Positions 11,908 to 23,000 of a stretch of DNA of 64,000 bases are shown here, one piece after another. Origin of the DNA: Liolophura sinensis (lineage: Eukaryota; Mollusca; Polyplacophora; Chitonida; Chitonidae). Below the pieces are notes generated by a model, which saw nothing but the letters and a program-made list of their open reading frames with translations, was not told where the DNA came from and searched no databases. A program made the position numbers and the translations under genes. Position 1 is the stretch's first letter. Every line of letters begins with the position of its first letter. Where the stretch lies: positions 7,630,501 to 7,694,500 of the forward strand of contig NC_088295.1 of NCBI RefSeq assembly GCF_032854445.1, given 5' to 3'.

Positions 11908-12240
11908 CCTGTTCACAACGCCTAAAATTCGTGACACACTTTGGCATGTCCATGACATCTAAAGTACGTGACATAAAGTTTGTTCTGTACATGACGCGTA
12001 AGATGTGTTGCATATTTTGGTATGTTCATGGTGTCTAGAGTTTTTTTCTATGACATAGATTTTCGTCTGTATATTGCACCTAGAGTACGTAGCAAAGACG
12101 TTCGTGTGTATATGGTGCCTGAAATGGAATGGTGTAGTGATAGCTAAACCGTAGATGATAACGTGCATGGTGTCTGTGATGACAAAGGTTCTGATCGATC
12201 AATGACAATGAAGCTTCGAATTCAATTGTCCGAATAACTG
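11908..12240. repeat. Right copy of the diverged flanking duplication
   Basis: It matches 10670-10915 in order: CCTGTTCACAACGCCTAAAA, TTTGGCATGTCCATGACATC, GATGATAACGTGCATGG, TTCTGATCGATCAATGACAA, then GAAGCTTCGAATTCAATTGTCCGAATAACT. The right copy is longer, with extra degenerate 44-bp-like units. Confidence 0.65.
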
Positions 12241-12606
12241 AAATCTTTTTGGCCTGTCACTTCCAGATGAGATAAAAACTCATTCACAGTGGCTAAAATT
12301 CTTTAGCACACACCTATTGGGTTTTATCTGTTCCGGAGGTGGCTGTCATCGTCTAGGGACTAAACCATGTGACTGAATTCAGCCTATCGGAGGACAGAAT
12401 GTACGGAGAAGCCGCCCTGAAATATAATAAAGAACGTTATCAGCCGCTGGAAAATGTGAAATGGAAGATTACGAATAGTGGCGCAGTGAAAAATACGTAT
12501 AAGATAAGACAAGTACATTTTCACCCCAAACAAATGCATAGCATGGAATGTAAACATAAATTGTGAATCTTAAAGAACCATATAACCATGCACTTCTAAT
12601 TAAGCA

Positions 12607-12705
12607 TGCCCGGTTTCCTCCCACCATAATGCTGGCCGCCGTCGTCGTATAGGTGAAATGTTCTTGAGTACGGCGTGAAAACGCCAATCAAATACATAAA
12701 TGAGT
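12607..12705 (+). mobile_element. SINE family 1, 3' fragment
   Basis: CCCGGTTTCCTCCCACCATA, ATGCTGGCCGCCGTCGTCGT and TTCTTGAGTACGGCGTGAAA are followed by CCAATCAAATACATAAAT. Only the 3' half of the element is present; the tRNA-like head is absent. Confidence 0.85.
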
Positions 12706-14260
12706 TAATCATGATGTATCAAGGGAGATAATCACCAGTATACTATAGCCCGAAGTTTGCTCCCCTTGATTTCAATGCGATCGAAACCCGGTTTTATAGA
12801 TACTGATACTTACTACGGTTAGATTCGCAATCTGAATCACTTGTAACTGAGATAAATGCTTGTCCCATAACTAACGAACTCTTGGCATACAAAGGTCTCT
12901 CTGTTGGTGAAGTTTTGTTCTATTCCTGCAATGGGAACGGTAAACCAGATTCAATGTTGTCAGTGTGTTGGTTTTGAAGAATTGATTATGGAGAGCGCGG
13001 CTGTAAGAGGGTCTCCACTCAGTGACAGACCAATACTCAGCCGTCCATTCTAATATACATACATCCGCCCTCAACAGTAGCCAGTTGAAAACACCCATGT
13101 TTGCTTGGCAGTCTTCGCAGAGACGTCCAGGTGGAATTGACGGATTTAATCAAGATGCTTGAGTCGAGCTGTCTCTGAACTGTCAGAGGGACAGTCATGT
13201 GTTGGTGAGAAGGGGAGGGTGGGGGAGGGGGGGGGGGGGGGGGGGTCGGGCACAGGCATTGCGAGACGATTCGAGAAAAGCGAACACAGACAACTTGCCA
13301 GACACTATCTCTTTGGCAGCTCTCTCAGGGGAGCTGGGATGCCATTGCAATTCACTATGTTTTTCACAAAGCGAAACCTGAACCCATAGATGAGCCAGGC
13401 TAAGTCCAATGGTAAACGTAATATCAATGGTAGAAAGACAATAGGTTATAGGTATTAGGATGGGATGATGACAGATTCGAACAGTAATATCACATGCGCC
13501 AGACAAACACTTTACAGTAGCAAAAATAACACTGCCTTTTGATTTGATTCACTGGTTTAGTCGTCACCAAATACGTACCACAGTGTGCTACTGACTGACG
13601 AAAGCATTAACTTCATCAGACATTGTGAAAGGCTCATCAAGATGTCTTGTCAAGACAGCTCTGATATATACAAATTTTCCCATCAAGTTGCTTATTTCTG
13701 GCTCGCCTTTAGGGAGTCAGTTGAAGATATCGGGGATATGGTATTGTGAATTTTGATCACCATAAATATTGATCTAGAGAAAGATGTTTTGGAGAAACAG
13801 TTGATTCGTAGGAGATTGTTTTGTGTAAGACTGTATAATGGAGGAAAACCCATCCTCGGTGCATTGCTTAATAATATAAGTAACTTCTGCGCAATAAAGT
13901 ACAACACATCTGTGCGTCAGGGGATTTTTACTGGTCATAATTCTACAAAGGCCGTTTATAACACAACATTAGAATTTATACTTTTACCTTCTATCCATAC
14001 ACGCTCCAGAATTGGTAGACAACAATTCCAGAGAGCTAAGCAATTAACTGAAACAACTGAAAGTTGTGATGGTGATGAGAAAATAGCGTGTGTTTCATCC
14101 CTATACTGTGACAGTCTAGAATTCGCAACTGTGCTTTTTGGTGACTGCTGTTACATACAAGTTCTGTGTGAATTTCGCTAGAAGGCGATGTCTGATTGCT
14201 GTTTGTCCCTTGCAAAGATCGGCATCGGCTTGATATCGGCCCATATCTAGACACCTTTCC
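12706..14260. other. Unassigned sequence containing a poly(G) tract
   Basis: A 19-G run lies at 13227-13245 inside a G-rich stretch 13212-13250, a plausible G-quadruplex on the + strand and an assembly hazard. The open frame 13753-14181 (142 codons, +) has no recognisable domain, splice context or repeat origin; I do not call it a gene. Confidence 0.45.
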
Positions 14261-14271
14261 TAATACCGGTA

Positions 14272-14435
14272 ACGACCGTACGTGGGAAGGTCTGTCAGCA
14301 GCCTGCGGATGTTCATGGGTTTCCCCCGGGCTCTGCTCGGTTTCCTCCCACCATAATGCTGGCCGCCGTCGCATAAGTGAAATATTCTTGAGTACGGCGT
14401 AGAACACCAATTAAATAAATAAATAAATAAATAAA
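14272..14435 (+). mobile_element. SINE family 1, 5'-truncated, with target-site duplication
   Basis: Flanked by the perfect 11-bp direct repeat TAATACCGGTA (14261-14271 and 14436-14446). The copy begins at the ACGTGGGAAGGTCTG body segment, keeps the central domain and ends in (AAAT)n. The tRNA-like head is missing. Confidence 0.9.
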
Positions 14436-14534
14436 TAATACCGGTACCCGTCTATTCTTGAAAAGAAGCGGTCGGTTTGACAAAGGATTGACGTCACCAC
14501 AAGCATTTAAAGTCATCTAAAAGGAGAAAGTTGT

Positions 14535-14670
14535 ATGGTCTCCCCAGATAGCTCACTGGGATATTTTAATGCCTTGCGTTCGTGAGTTCTAATCCCGCTC
14601 TGCTGTAAACCAAACGAAGGTGCACTCAGGTGGTACAAGTCGTCACCCTTCACCATTCACACCACTAACT
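14535..14670 (+). mobile_element. Possible tRNA-derived SINE of another family
   Basis: AGATAGCTCACTGGGAT resembles an A box and GTGAGTTCTAATCCCGCT a degenerate B box about 45 bp downstream. Only one copy is visible in the window and the B box has a mismatch, so this is weak. Confidence 0.3.
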
Positions 14671-14671
14671 C

Positions 14672-17664
14672 TCACGTGTGGATTCTTGAAAACAAATCAA
14701 CTGCTCGGACAATAGCATGCCGTCACAGCAAACGTTTTAGACAGGGTAACGTATGGGACACGATCGTTGAGGAAGCGTCGTGTCTAACAAAACAATACCC
14801 GTGTATTAAAGGACTTCGAAGACATATTATCTTTCTTGTATTTTGTTCGTTTTATTTACTGCACAAAGTTTTGTCGCTTCAGAGAAAATATTATCTGTAT
14901 ATTGAAGTAATGAAATCACGATTTCACTATTGTATTGTTAATACATTCACTCATGAAACCACCTTTTCCACTAATAGGCTTGCAGCAGAGTGTCTCGTGA
15001 GAATCCAAGAACCACCTAAGGTATAATAAAAGCCAAAGCCCAGCGAAACTAAATTTGAAGTCGCTATTTAGTAACCTGTTCCTATCTTTAGCATAGGCTA
15101 ATATATTCAGAAACTGGGTAAGCGTAGATTAGAGATATTTAAACAAAGCACAAGCTAGTCATTAAATGCAGAGGTTTCTATCTTTCTAAGGTCTCCTCCA
15201 TTTGTTAACATTTATGTTGAAATCAGCTGAACGACAATGTCGTTGTATTTTACTGTCCTAAGGTCACAAATGATGGCATCATTGCGTGCGTCACAGGACG
15301 GGTCGTAAATGTAGCCACCCACAGTGTACCTACGTAGGTCGACCTTTGTTTAATATGGCACCGGGATGTGTAAATCAGTTTAGAGTGGAACTTGTACATT
15401 AAAGGAAATTGCAAATTTGCAATATCCGCCAGGTTTATTAAACCTCGTGCAATATTAATTAATAATATGACTTTTCCAGACGAATATCAAAAAAACAAAG
15501 TTACATAGTGACATTAACAATGTTGGGTCAAAAGTCATTAATTGAGAACATGAAGAACATCAGACAAGTACACAACTTGCACTACATGGTTACAACAGTA
15601 GTCCATCACTTGCATGAGAGAGTGAACGGTCTGGCCCACATGACGGCATTAAGACCTTGTACATCGCTATCATATCACTGGTATTGGCACAGATCCATTA
15701 GCCATCTGAAAGAGTTGTATATAAATATTATGTATACAGTAAATATAGGTACAGTTTGTCTTAATCAATGTTTTCTTCATCGACATTGAACAGTCCTTAA
15801 ATTTACGTAGAATAGCATTTCTTCCAATACATACAGCTTTCTACGCTGTCAGTTAAATCCAGGGCAATAACACGGTCTAAGTACATGTAGCTGTTTTACA
15901 ACAGGAATTTGTACTCTCAAGCCTAAAGAAGGAGGAGTGACGTCTTTCTATACCTTTAAAGCTACGGCCTGTTTTTGGCGATGATGGCATGTGACATTGA
16001 GTTGTCAGATATCCAGCAATTGGTGAACAGTCTTAGCAGATGGACAGAGTAGACATTAATTGACAGCGTGATGAAAATAGTTATAAAATACGCCGGCTAT
16101 ATTACACTCAACCTTCAAAGTTCCGTCCACTTCGTGAAAATAGACAGAACACAATGCAGGCGATAAAATTCGATGAGCTTCACTTCAGGAACAATATGGA
16201 GGTTTGATATCAATACACCCTATGCGGTATCTGTAATTTGGACATTGAACCAAACATATAACCAAGAAACAATATTCAGTGTAGTTTCTCTTTCAATCAG
16301 TTGATTTCTGGCGCAGCTTCCAAAAACTGACCATGTCAAGAACCTTGCTAGTATCCATAAAGGTAATCAAAACTGTAAAAGCTAGTACTTGGTACACTCT
16401 TGTTACACATGATGTATACACTGGTCTGGACTAAATTTTATCTAAATAAAGTAAATTCACATTATCTGAAATAATACATTCAACTATTTTAGACAAAATA
16501 GTAGAAGCGGTAATTGGCCTTTAATTGCCAGAGCTATTATACCCGAATTGTTTTAATGACAGGCGTTATAACTAATTGTCTCATACCTTTAGGCACATCG
16601 CCTTATACTGGCATTGAGCACAAGTGATCGACAAATAACACAGAAGAATATTTTGTAGATGTTTCGCTGTAACACTATCAGTACCTTCTGATTTATAAGT
16701 TTTCGTGTTCCTATGAATGCCACACATTTGAGAGGCAAAAGATGCATGCAAACTCTCAGCCACATGTGGCTGTGGTTTTGCGTACCAACATTAATCTACT
16801 TATTTCTCTGTACAAGGACAATTCCAGTTTTCCCGTCTGCATCATCATGGGAGTGGTGTGCCCTTGCAGTTGGTTATCTTGACCTTTCTCCAGAGGTCAC
16901 TGGGAGAATCGTGATACATCTGGGCTGCCATCCTATCAGCACGAATCATTTTATTTTAACTGACGTAAACCACTCCTTAGTATGATGTATAGTGTCCGAA
17001 ATGGGATCACTATGAGGCCTATCGTGCACTTGTTATCATCATCAAAGCAGATCTAGAAGATGCATATGTCTGAACATGGTAGCAGTGTGAGATATAGTGT
17101 TTGTTAAAAGCTCAAACTCATTATATGTTATGTACACCCATAGATAACCCCACATTAAGAGTTTTGCCATAGAACATATTAACTGCATATGTTTTTTCTC
17201 ATGATTCTTTCCTCCGTGTGCGGTTTACTGTTGATCGAGTACCGTATGTTTTTGGGGATTTTTTTTTTCATGACTTTTTCCTCTCTATGGATTTTTTTGT
17301 TGACAGAGTGTATGTTTTTCTTGTGACCCTTTTCATTAGCTAGGAGATTTACTGATGACTGGATATATGCTGGGTATATGTCCCCATGCTTTGTACCTCA
17401 CCACTTGGAGCACATTGACTAATGGTGACCTGTCAAACCCCTCTCAGCAGGAACTTGATGTCGTTTCATTAACGTCAAATGTTCCTTTCCCAGCTCATCA
17501 TGATGACATCACATTAAAAACAGTACGACGTTACAGTAGAAACTGATACCTTGTAACGGTGTAGACGTTATGTTACAATCCATCCTTGACATAATGACAT
17601 GAGGTCCTGCTTCTCACCTCCCCGCTCTGTGTTATTTCTCACAACTCATAACCTTATGTTAATC
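14672..17664. other. Unassigned sequence upstream of SYT15
   Basis: Apparently single-copy, AT-rich sequence without a recognisable gene. An undetected short 5' exon or promoter of the synaptotagmin gene could lie here or further left. Confidence 0.4.
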
Positions 17665-18014
17665 TCTTCGGTGGCCTAATGGTTGGAGCGTCCACATCGG
17701 TCGGTAGATCCCCGGGATCAAACCAGGGTCAGGTCATACCAAAGACTTTATAAATAGCACTTGCTGCTGACTTGCCTGGCGTTCAGCGCTGAGAGGTTAG
17801 CGCAAGGAAACTTGACCGGTTGGCCCGGTGTCGGTATACTGCGACTTGGTGGGGTGTCATGTCTGGTGTCTTCGGCTTGATACTTCACTTTGACGGCATG
17901 GATTCGTCCTTCCGCAAGAACACACAATATATGTACACACGTCTAATGAACCCTTGTCGTTGTATGACTGAAAAATTGTCAGATAAGACGTTAAACCCCA
18001 TGCATAGATGTATA
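17665..18014 (+). mobile_element. tRNA-derived SINE, family 2, copy 2
   Basis: CTTCGGTGGCCTAATGGTTG carries the A box and GGGATCAAACCAGGGTC the B box. The body aligns with 140-490 (GGTTGGCCCGGTGTC, GGCATGGATTCG, ATGTACACACGTCTAATG, AAAAATTGTC) and ends in ACGTTAAACCCCATGCATA. The two copies differ at many sites, so both are old. Confidence 0.7.
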
Positions 18015-18149
18015 CAAACATTCCAGTATGTGGATTAAATCTCGACCAAGTGTATGTTATTTTCGAATTATTCGCATCTCAGAATGAGGTTATTAATTAT
18101 TAAAAACTATTAATTACGATGTCAAAACACGAGCATGCATACATACACA

Positions 18150-19811
18150 CACTTTAGAATGAGGTTTGCTGCGGGACATCTGAACAGAGCGTATGTTACA
18201 TGTATTTTCCCATGTCAGACTTCAGAGCGAGATTTGCTGAAGGACATCATGACTGAGCGTATGTTATTTTCCCATAAGTCACAAATCAGACTGAAGATCG
18301 ATGTGGGACATCATAGCTGAGCGTATGTTATTTTCCCATAAGTTACAAATCAGACTGAATATTGATGTGGGAAATCATGACTGAGCGAATGTTATTTTCC
18401 AATAAATCACAAATCAGAATGAAGATCGATGTGGGACATCATAGCTGAGCGCATGTTGTTTTCCCATAAGTTACAAATCAGAATGAATATTGATGTGGGA
18501 AATCATGACTGAGCGAATGTTATTTTCCCATAAATCACAAATCAGACTGAAGATCGATGTATGACATCATAGCTGAGCGCATGTTGTTTTCCCATAAATC
18601 ACAGATAAGAATGAAGATCGATGTGGGACATCATGACTGAGCGAATGTTATTTTCCCATAAATCACAAATCAGAATGACGATTGATGTGGGACATCGTAG
18701 CTGAGCGTATGTTATTTTCCCATAAGTCACAAATCAGACTGAAGATCGATGTGGAACATCATGACTGAGTGAATGTTATTTTCCCATAAGTTACAAATCA
18801 GAATGAATATTGATGTGGGAAATCATGACTGAGCGAATGTTATTTTCCCATAAATCACAAATCAGAATGAAGATCGATGTGGGACATCATGACTGAGCGT
18901 ATGTTATTTTCCCATAAGTCACAATTCAGGATGACGATTGATGTGGGACATCATGACTGAGCGTATGTTATTTTCCCATAAGTCACAAATCAGAATGAAT
19001 GTTGATGTGGGAAATCATGACTGAGCGTATGTTATTTTCCCATAAATCACAAATCAGAATGACGATTGATGTGGGACATCATAGCTGAGCGTATGTTATT
19101 TTCCCATAAGTCACAAATCAGAATGAATATTGATGTGGGAAATCATGACTGAGCGAATGTTATTTTCCCATAAGTTACAAATCAGAATGAAGATTGATGT
19201 GGGACGTCATGACTGAGCGTATGTTATTTTCCCATAAGTCACAAATCAGAATGAATATTGATGTGGGAAATCATGACTGAGCGAATGTTATTTTCCCATA
19301 AGTCACAAATCAGAATGAATATTGATGTGGGACATCATGACTGAGCGTATGTTATTTTCCCATAAATCACAAATCAGAATGACGATTGATGTGGGACATC
19401 ATAGCTGAGCGTATGTTATTTTCCCATAAGTCACAAATCAGAATGAATATTGATGTGGGAAATCATGACTGAGCGAATGTTATTTTCCCATAAGTTACAA
19501 ATCAGAATGAATATTGATGTGGGAAATCATGACTGAGCGAATGTTATTTCCCCATAAATCACAAATCAGAATGAATATTGATGTAGGACGTCATGACTGA
19601 GCGTATGTTATTTTCCCATAAGTCACAAATCAGAATGAAGACTGATGTGGGACATCATGACTGAGCGAATGTTATTTTCCCATGGGGTTTGCTGTAGGAC
19701 ATTATCACTGAGTACATGTTATTTGGCAAAAGTCACACTTCAACATGGGTATTGCCGTGGAAGCATATGCTATTTTTCCAATACCCACACATCTGAATGA
19801 ATTTTCCTGTG
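18150..19811. repeat. Minisatellite, 64-bp unit, about 24 copies, beside the TM exon
   Basis: CTGAGCG recurs every 64 bp (for example 18381, 18445, 18509). Units follow ATGTTATTTTCCCATAAGTC, ACAAATCAGAATGAATATTG, ATGTGGGA(A/C)ATCATGACTG. Central copies are nearly identical; copies at both ends are strongly degraded, the last reaching about 19811. TTTCCCA and TGGGAAA form an inverted repeat within many units. The edge is about 70 bp from the splice acceptor of the first recognised SYT15 exon. Confidence 0.93.
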
Positions 19812-19879
19812 CAACGTCTTGACAGATTGTCACACTTTAGCTGACACATTTGCTAACGGATTGTCGTTTGTATGTTCAG

Positions 19880-20057
19880 GTCCCATGATCGGTTTGACTG
19901 CTGGGTGTCTGGCTGCTGTCATTCTCCTCCTGCTGGGCTTCTACCTTCTCCTCAGACGCTACCGCCTAAAGCGAGCTAAGTCTATGAGTTACGAGCAAAT
20001 GGGTGGAGAGTACAACACCATCACTCACGCGGAGACGGCTTCTCTGGCACCAGTCAG
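19880..20057 (+). CDS. SYT15: SYT15 exon: membrane segment and juxtamembrane region
   Basis: The acceptor is TTTGTATGTTCAG (AG 19878-19879) and the donor AG|GTAAGC at 20058. The reading opens with the last two bases of a codon, then Pro and Met (19885). It encodes the hydrophobic helix, RRYRLKRAK and SMSYEQM, which matches the juxtamembrane TYEEL of vertebrate SYT15. It ends two bases into a codon. Either an upstream exon supplies the 5' end, or transcription starts just upstream and M19885 initiates; the sequence does not decide this. Confidence 0.85.
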
Positions 20058-23000
20058 GTAAGCTACTGTGTCTTAGCCTGACTCAGTCTCTAGTATCGCC
20101 AGGTTTTTAAGACGAAGCGAGTGCTACCAGGTTCTGGGTCCTCGCGTGCTAGTAACTACTATACCAAATCGCCACGAGAATTCATCTGATCACTGATTTG
20201 TCACATTTTAACGTCCAGGGTCGATTGTTTTTTTAGATAGATGGTTAGAGTCACGCAGTTAAAAATGTTATAAATCTCGCGTGATAATGCCTGAAAACCA
20301 AAAGTGCGCCTTGATCCAATAATGTCTGTCTTGGCACTTTATGTCTTTTACATAAAGTCTGCAAGTTTTAAATAGACGTCACGCGCATTAAAATATCCTT
20401 GTTTGGAAAAGATGAGAAAAATAATGCTTGCCAGGGTAAGACACGTGTTTGAACATGATTTAGGTGGGTGATGAAATATGAGATGACCAAATAACAAGTT
20501 TCATCACTGATGTAGATATTTTCATTGAACGTAGATGTGTATGGAGGGCGTGAAAAACCAACATTTGAAGACTTCACTCCGAAATCCTGTGCGATCTCGT
20601 CGGCTCCGTCAGCTAAATACGATATACGAGATCGGTCTTCACCATAACAAACGGGCACTTTCTTTTTAACAAAACTAAATTAACTCTTTCATCTGAACTG
20701 TATGTCATTTTTATGTTTCCTCCACCTTTTAACCCTTCTCAGTCATGACTGTGACCAAGGCGATTAAACTTGGAACTGAACCAAGGCTGTGATCATGGTT
20801 ACTGATCATAGAGCTGAGCTGAGGCTGAGATCAGGTTGCGTAACATTAGCGCTGAACCAAGACTGTGGTCACATCAAATAAACTTTGAACTGAGCTAAGT
20901 CTGTGATCATGGCGGTTAAGCGTAGAGCTGAGCCATGGCTTTGATCAGGCCGTTTAAGTTTGGAGCTGAGCCAACGATGTGATCATGGTGATTAAGCTTA
21001 GAGCTGAACCACGGCTGTCATCGGGAGGAGTATTTAAGCTTAGAGCTGAGCCAAGGCTGTGGCCAGGGTGATTAACCTTAGCTACGATAAGGATGGTAAA
21101 GCTTAGAGCTGAGGCAAGGCTGTGATCAGGGTGGTAAAGTTTAGAACTTAACCAAGGCTGAGATCAGGGCGGTTAAGCTTGGAGCTGAGAAAAGCCTGTG
21201 ATCAGGCTGGTTAAGTTTAGGACTGAGCCAAGACTGTGATCAGGGCGGTTAAGTTTAAACCTGAACCAAGGCTGAGGTCAGGGCGGTTAAGTTTAGAACT
21301 GAGCCAAGACTGTGATCTGGGCGGTTAAGCTTAGAGCTGACCAAGGCTGAGATGAGGGCGGTTAAACTTAGAGCTGACCAAGGCTGAGATGAGGGCGGTT
21401 AAGCTTAGAGCTGAGAAAAGCCTGTGATCAGGCTGGTTAAGTTTAGAACTGAGCCAAGACTGTGATCAAAGCGGTTAAGTTTAAACCTGAACCAAGGCTG
21501 AGGTCAGGGCGGTTAAGTTTAGAGCTGAGCCAAGACTGTGATCTGGGCGGTTAAGCTTAGAGCTGACCAAGGCTGAGATGAGGGCGGTTAAACTTAGAGC
21601 TGACCAAGGCTGAGATGAGGGCGGTTAAGCTTAGAGCTGAGAAAAGCCTGTGATCAGGCTGGTTAAGTTTAGAACTGAGCCAAGACTGTGAGCAGGGCGG
21701 TTAAGCTTAGAACTGAACCAAGGCTGTAATCTGGGCAGATAAGTTTAGAACTGGGCTAACGCTGTGATCAGGGCGGTTAAGTTTAGAACTGAGCTAAGGC
21801 TGGGGTTAGGGCAGTAAAGCTTAGAACTGAGGCAAGGCTGTGATCAGGGCGGTTAAGTTTAGAACTGAGCTAAGGCTGGGGTTAGGGCAGTAAAGCTTAG
21901 AACTGAGCCAAGGCTGTGATCAGGGCGGTAAAGTTTAGAACTGAGCCAAGGCTGTGATCATGGCGGTAAAGCTTAGAACTGAGGCAAGGCTGTGATCAGG
22001 GCGGTTAAGTTTAGAACTGTACCAAGGCTGAGGTCAGGGCGGTTAAGCATGGAGCTGAGAAAAGCCTGTGATCAGGGCGGTTAAGTTTAAACCTGAACCA
22101 AGGCTGTAATGTGGCCAGAAAAGTTTAGAAATGGGCCAAGGCTGTGATCAGGGCGGTTAAGTTTAAACCTGAACCAAGGCTGTAATGTGGCCAGAAAAGT
22201 TTAGAAATGGGCCAAGGCTGTGATCAGGGCGGTTAAGTTTTGAACTGTACCAAGGCTGAGGTCAGGGCGGTTAAGCATGGAGCTGAGAAAAGCCTGTGAT
22301 CAAGCTGGTTAAGTTTAGAACTGAGCTCAGGCTGAGATCAGGGCGGTTAAGTTTTGAACTGAGCCAAGACTGAGATCAGGGCGGTTAAGCATGGAGCTGA
22401 GAAAAGCCTGTGATCAGGCTGGTTAAGTTTTGAACTGAGCCAAGACTGTGATCAGGGCGGTTAAGTTTAAACCTGAACCAAGGCTGTAATGTGGCCAGAA
22501 AAGTTTAGAAATGGGCCAAGGCTGTGATCAGGGCGGTTAAGTTTTGAACTGTACCAAGGCTGAGGTCAGGGCGGTTAAGCATGGAGCTGAGAAAAGCCTG
22601 TGATAAGGGTGGTTAAGTTTAGAACTGAGCTCAGGCTGAGATCAGGGCGGTTAAGTTTTGAACTGAGCCAAGGCTGAGATCAGGGCGGTTAAGCATGGAG
22701 CTGAGAAAAGCCTGTGATCAGGCTGGTTAAGTTTAGAACTGAGCCAAGACTGTGATCAAAGCGGTTAAGTTTAAACCTGAACCAAGGCTGTAATGTGGCC
22801 AGAAAAGTTTAGAAATGGGCCAAGGCTGTGATCAGGGCGGTTAAGTTTTGAACTGAGCCAAGGCTGAGATCAGGGCGGTTAAGCATGGAGCTGAGAAAAG
22901 CCTGTGATCAGGCTGGTTAAGTTTAGAACTGCGCCAAGGCTGTGATCAGGGCGGTTAAGCTTAGAGCTGAGCTTAGGCTGCGATAAGGGCGGTAAACCTT

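Noticed and set aside
13753-14181. 142-aa open frame, + strand
   Set aside because: Not repetitive and moderately long, but no recognisable domain or supporting exon structure; kept only as unassigned sequence.
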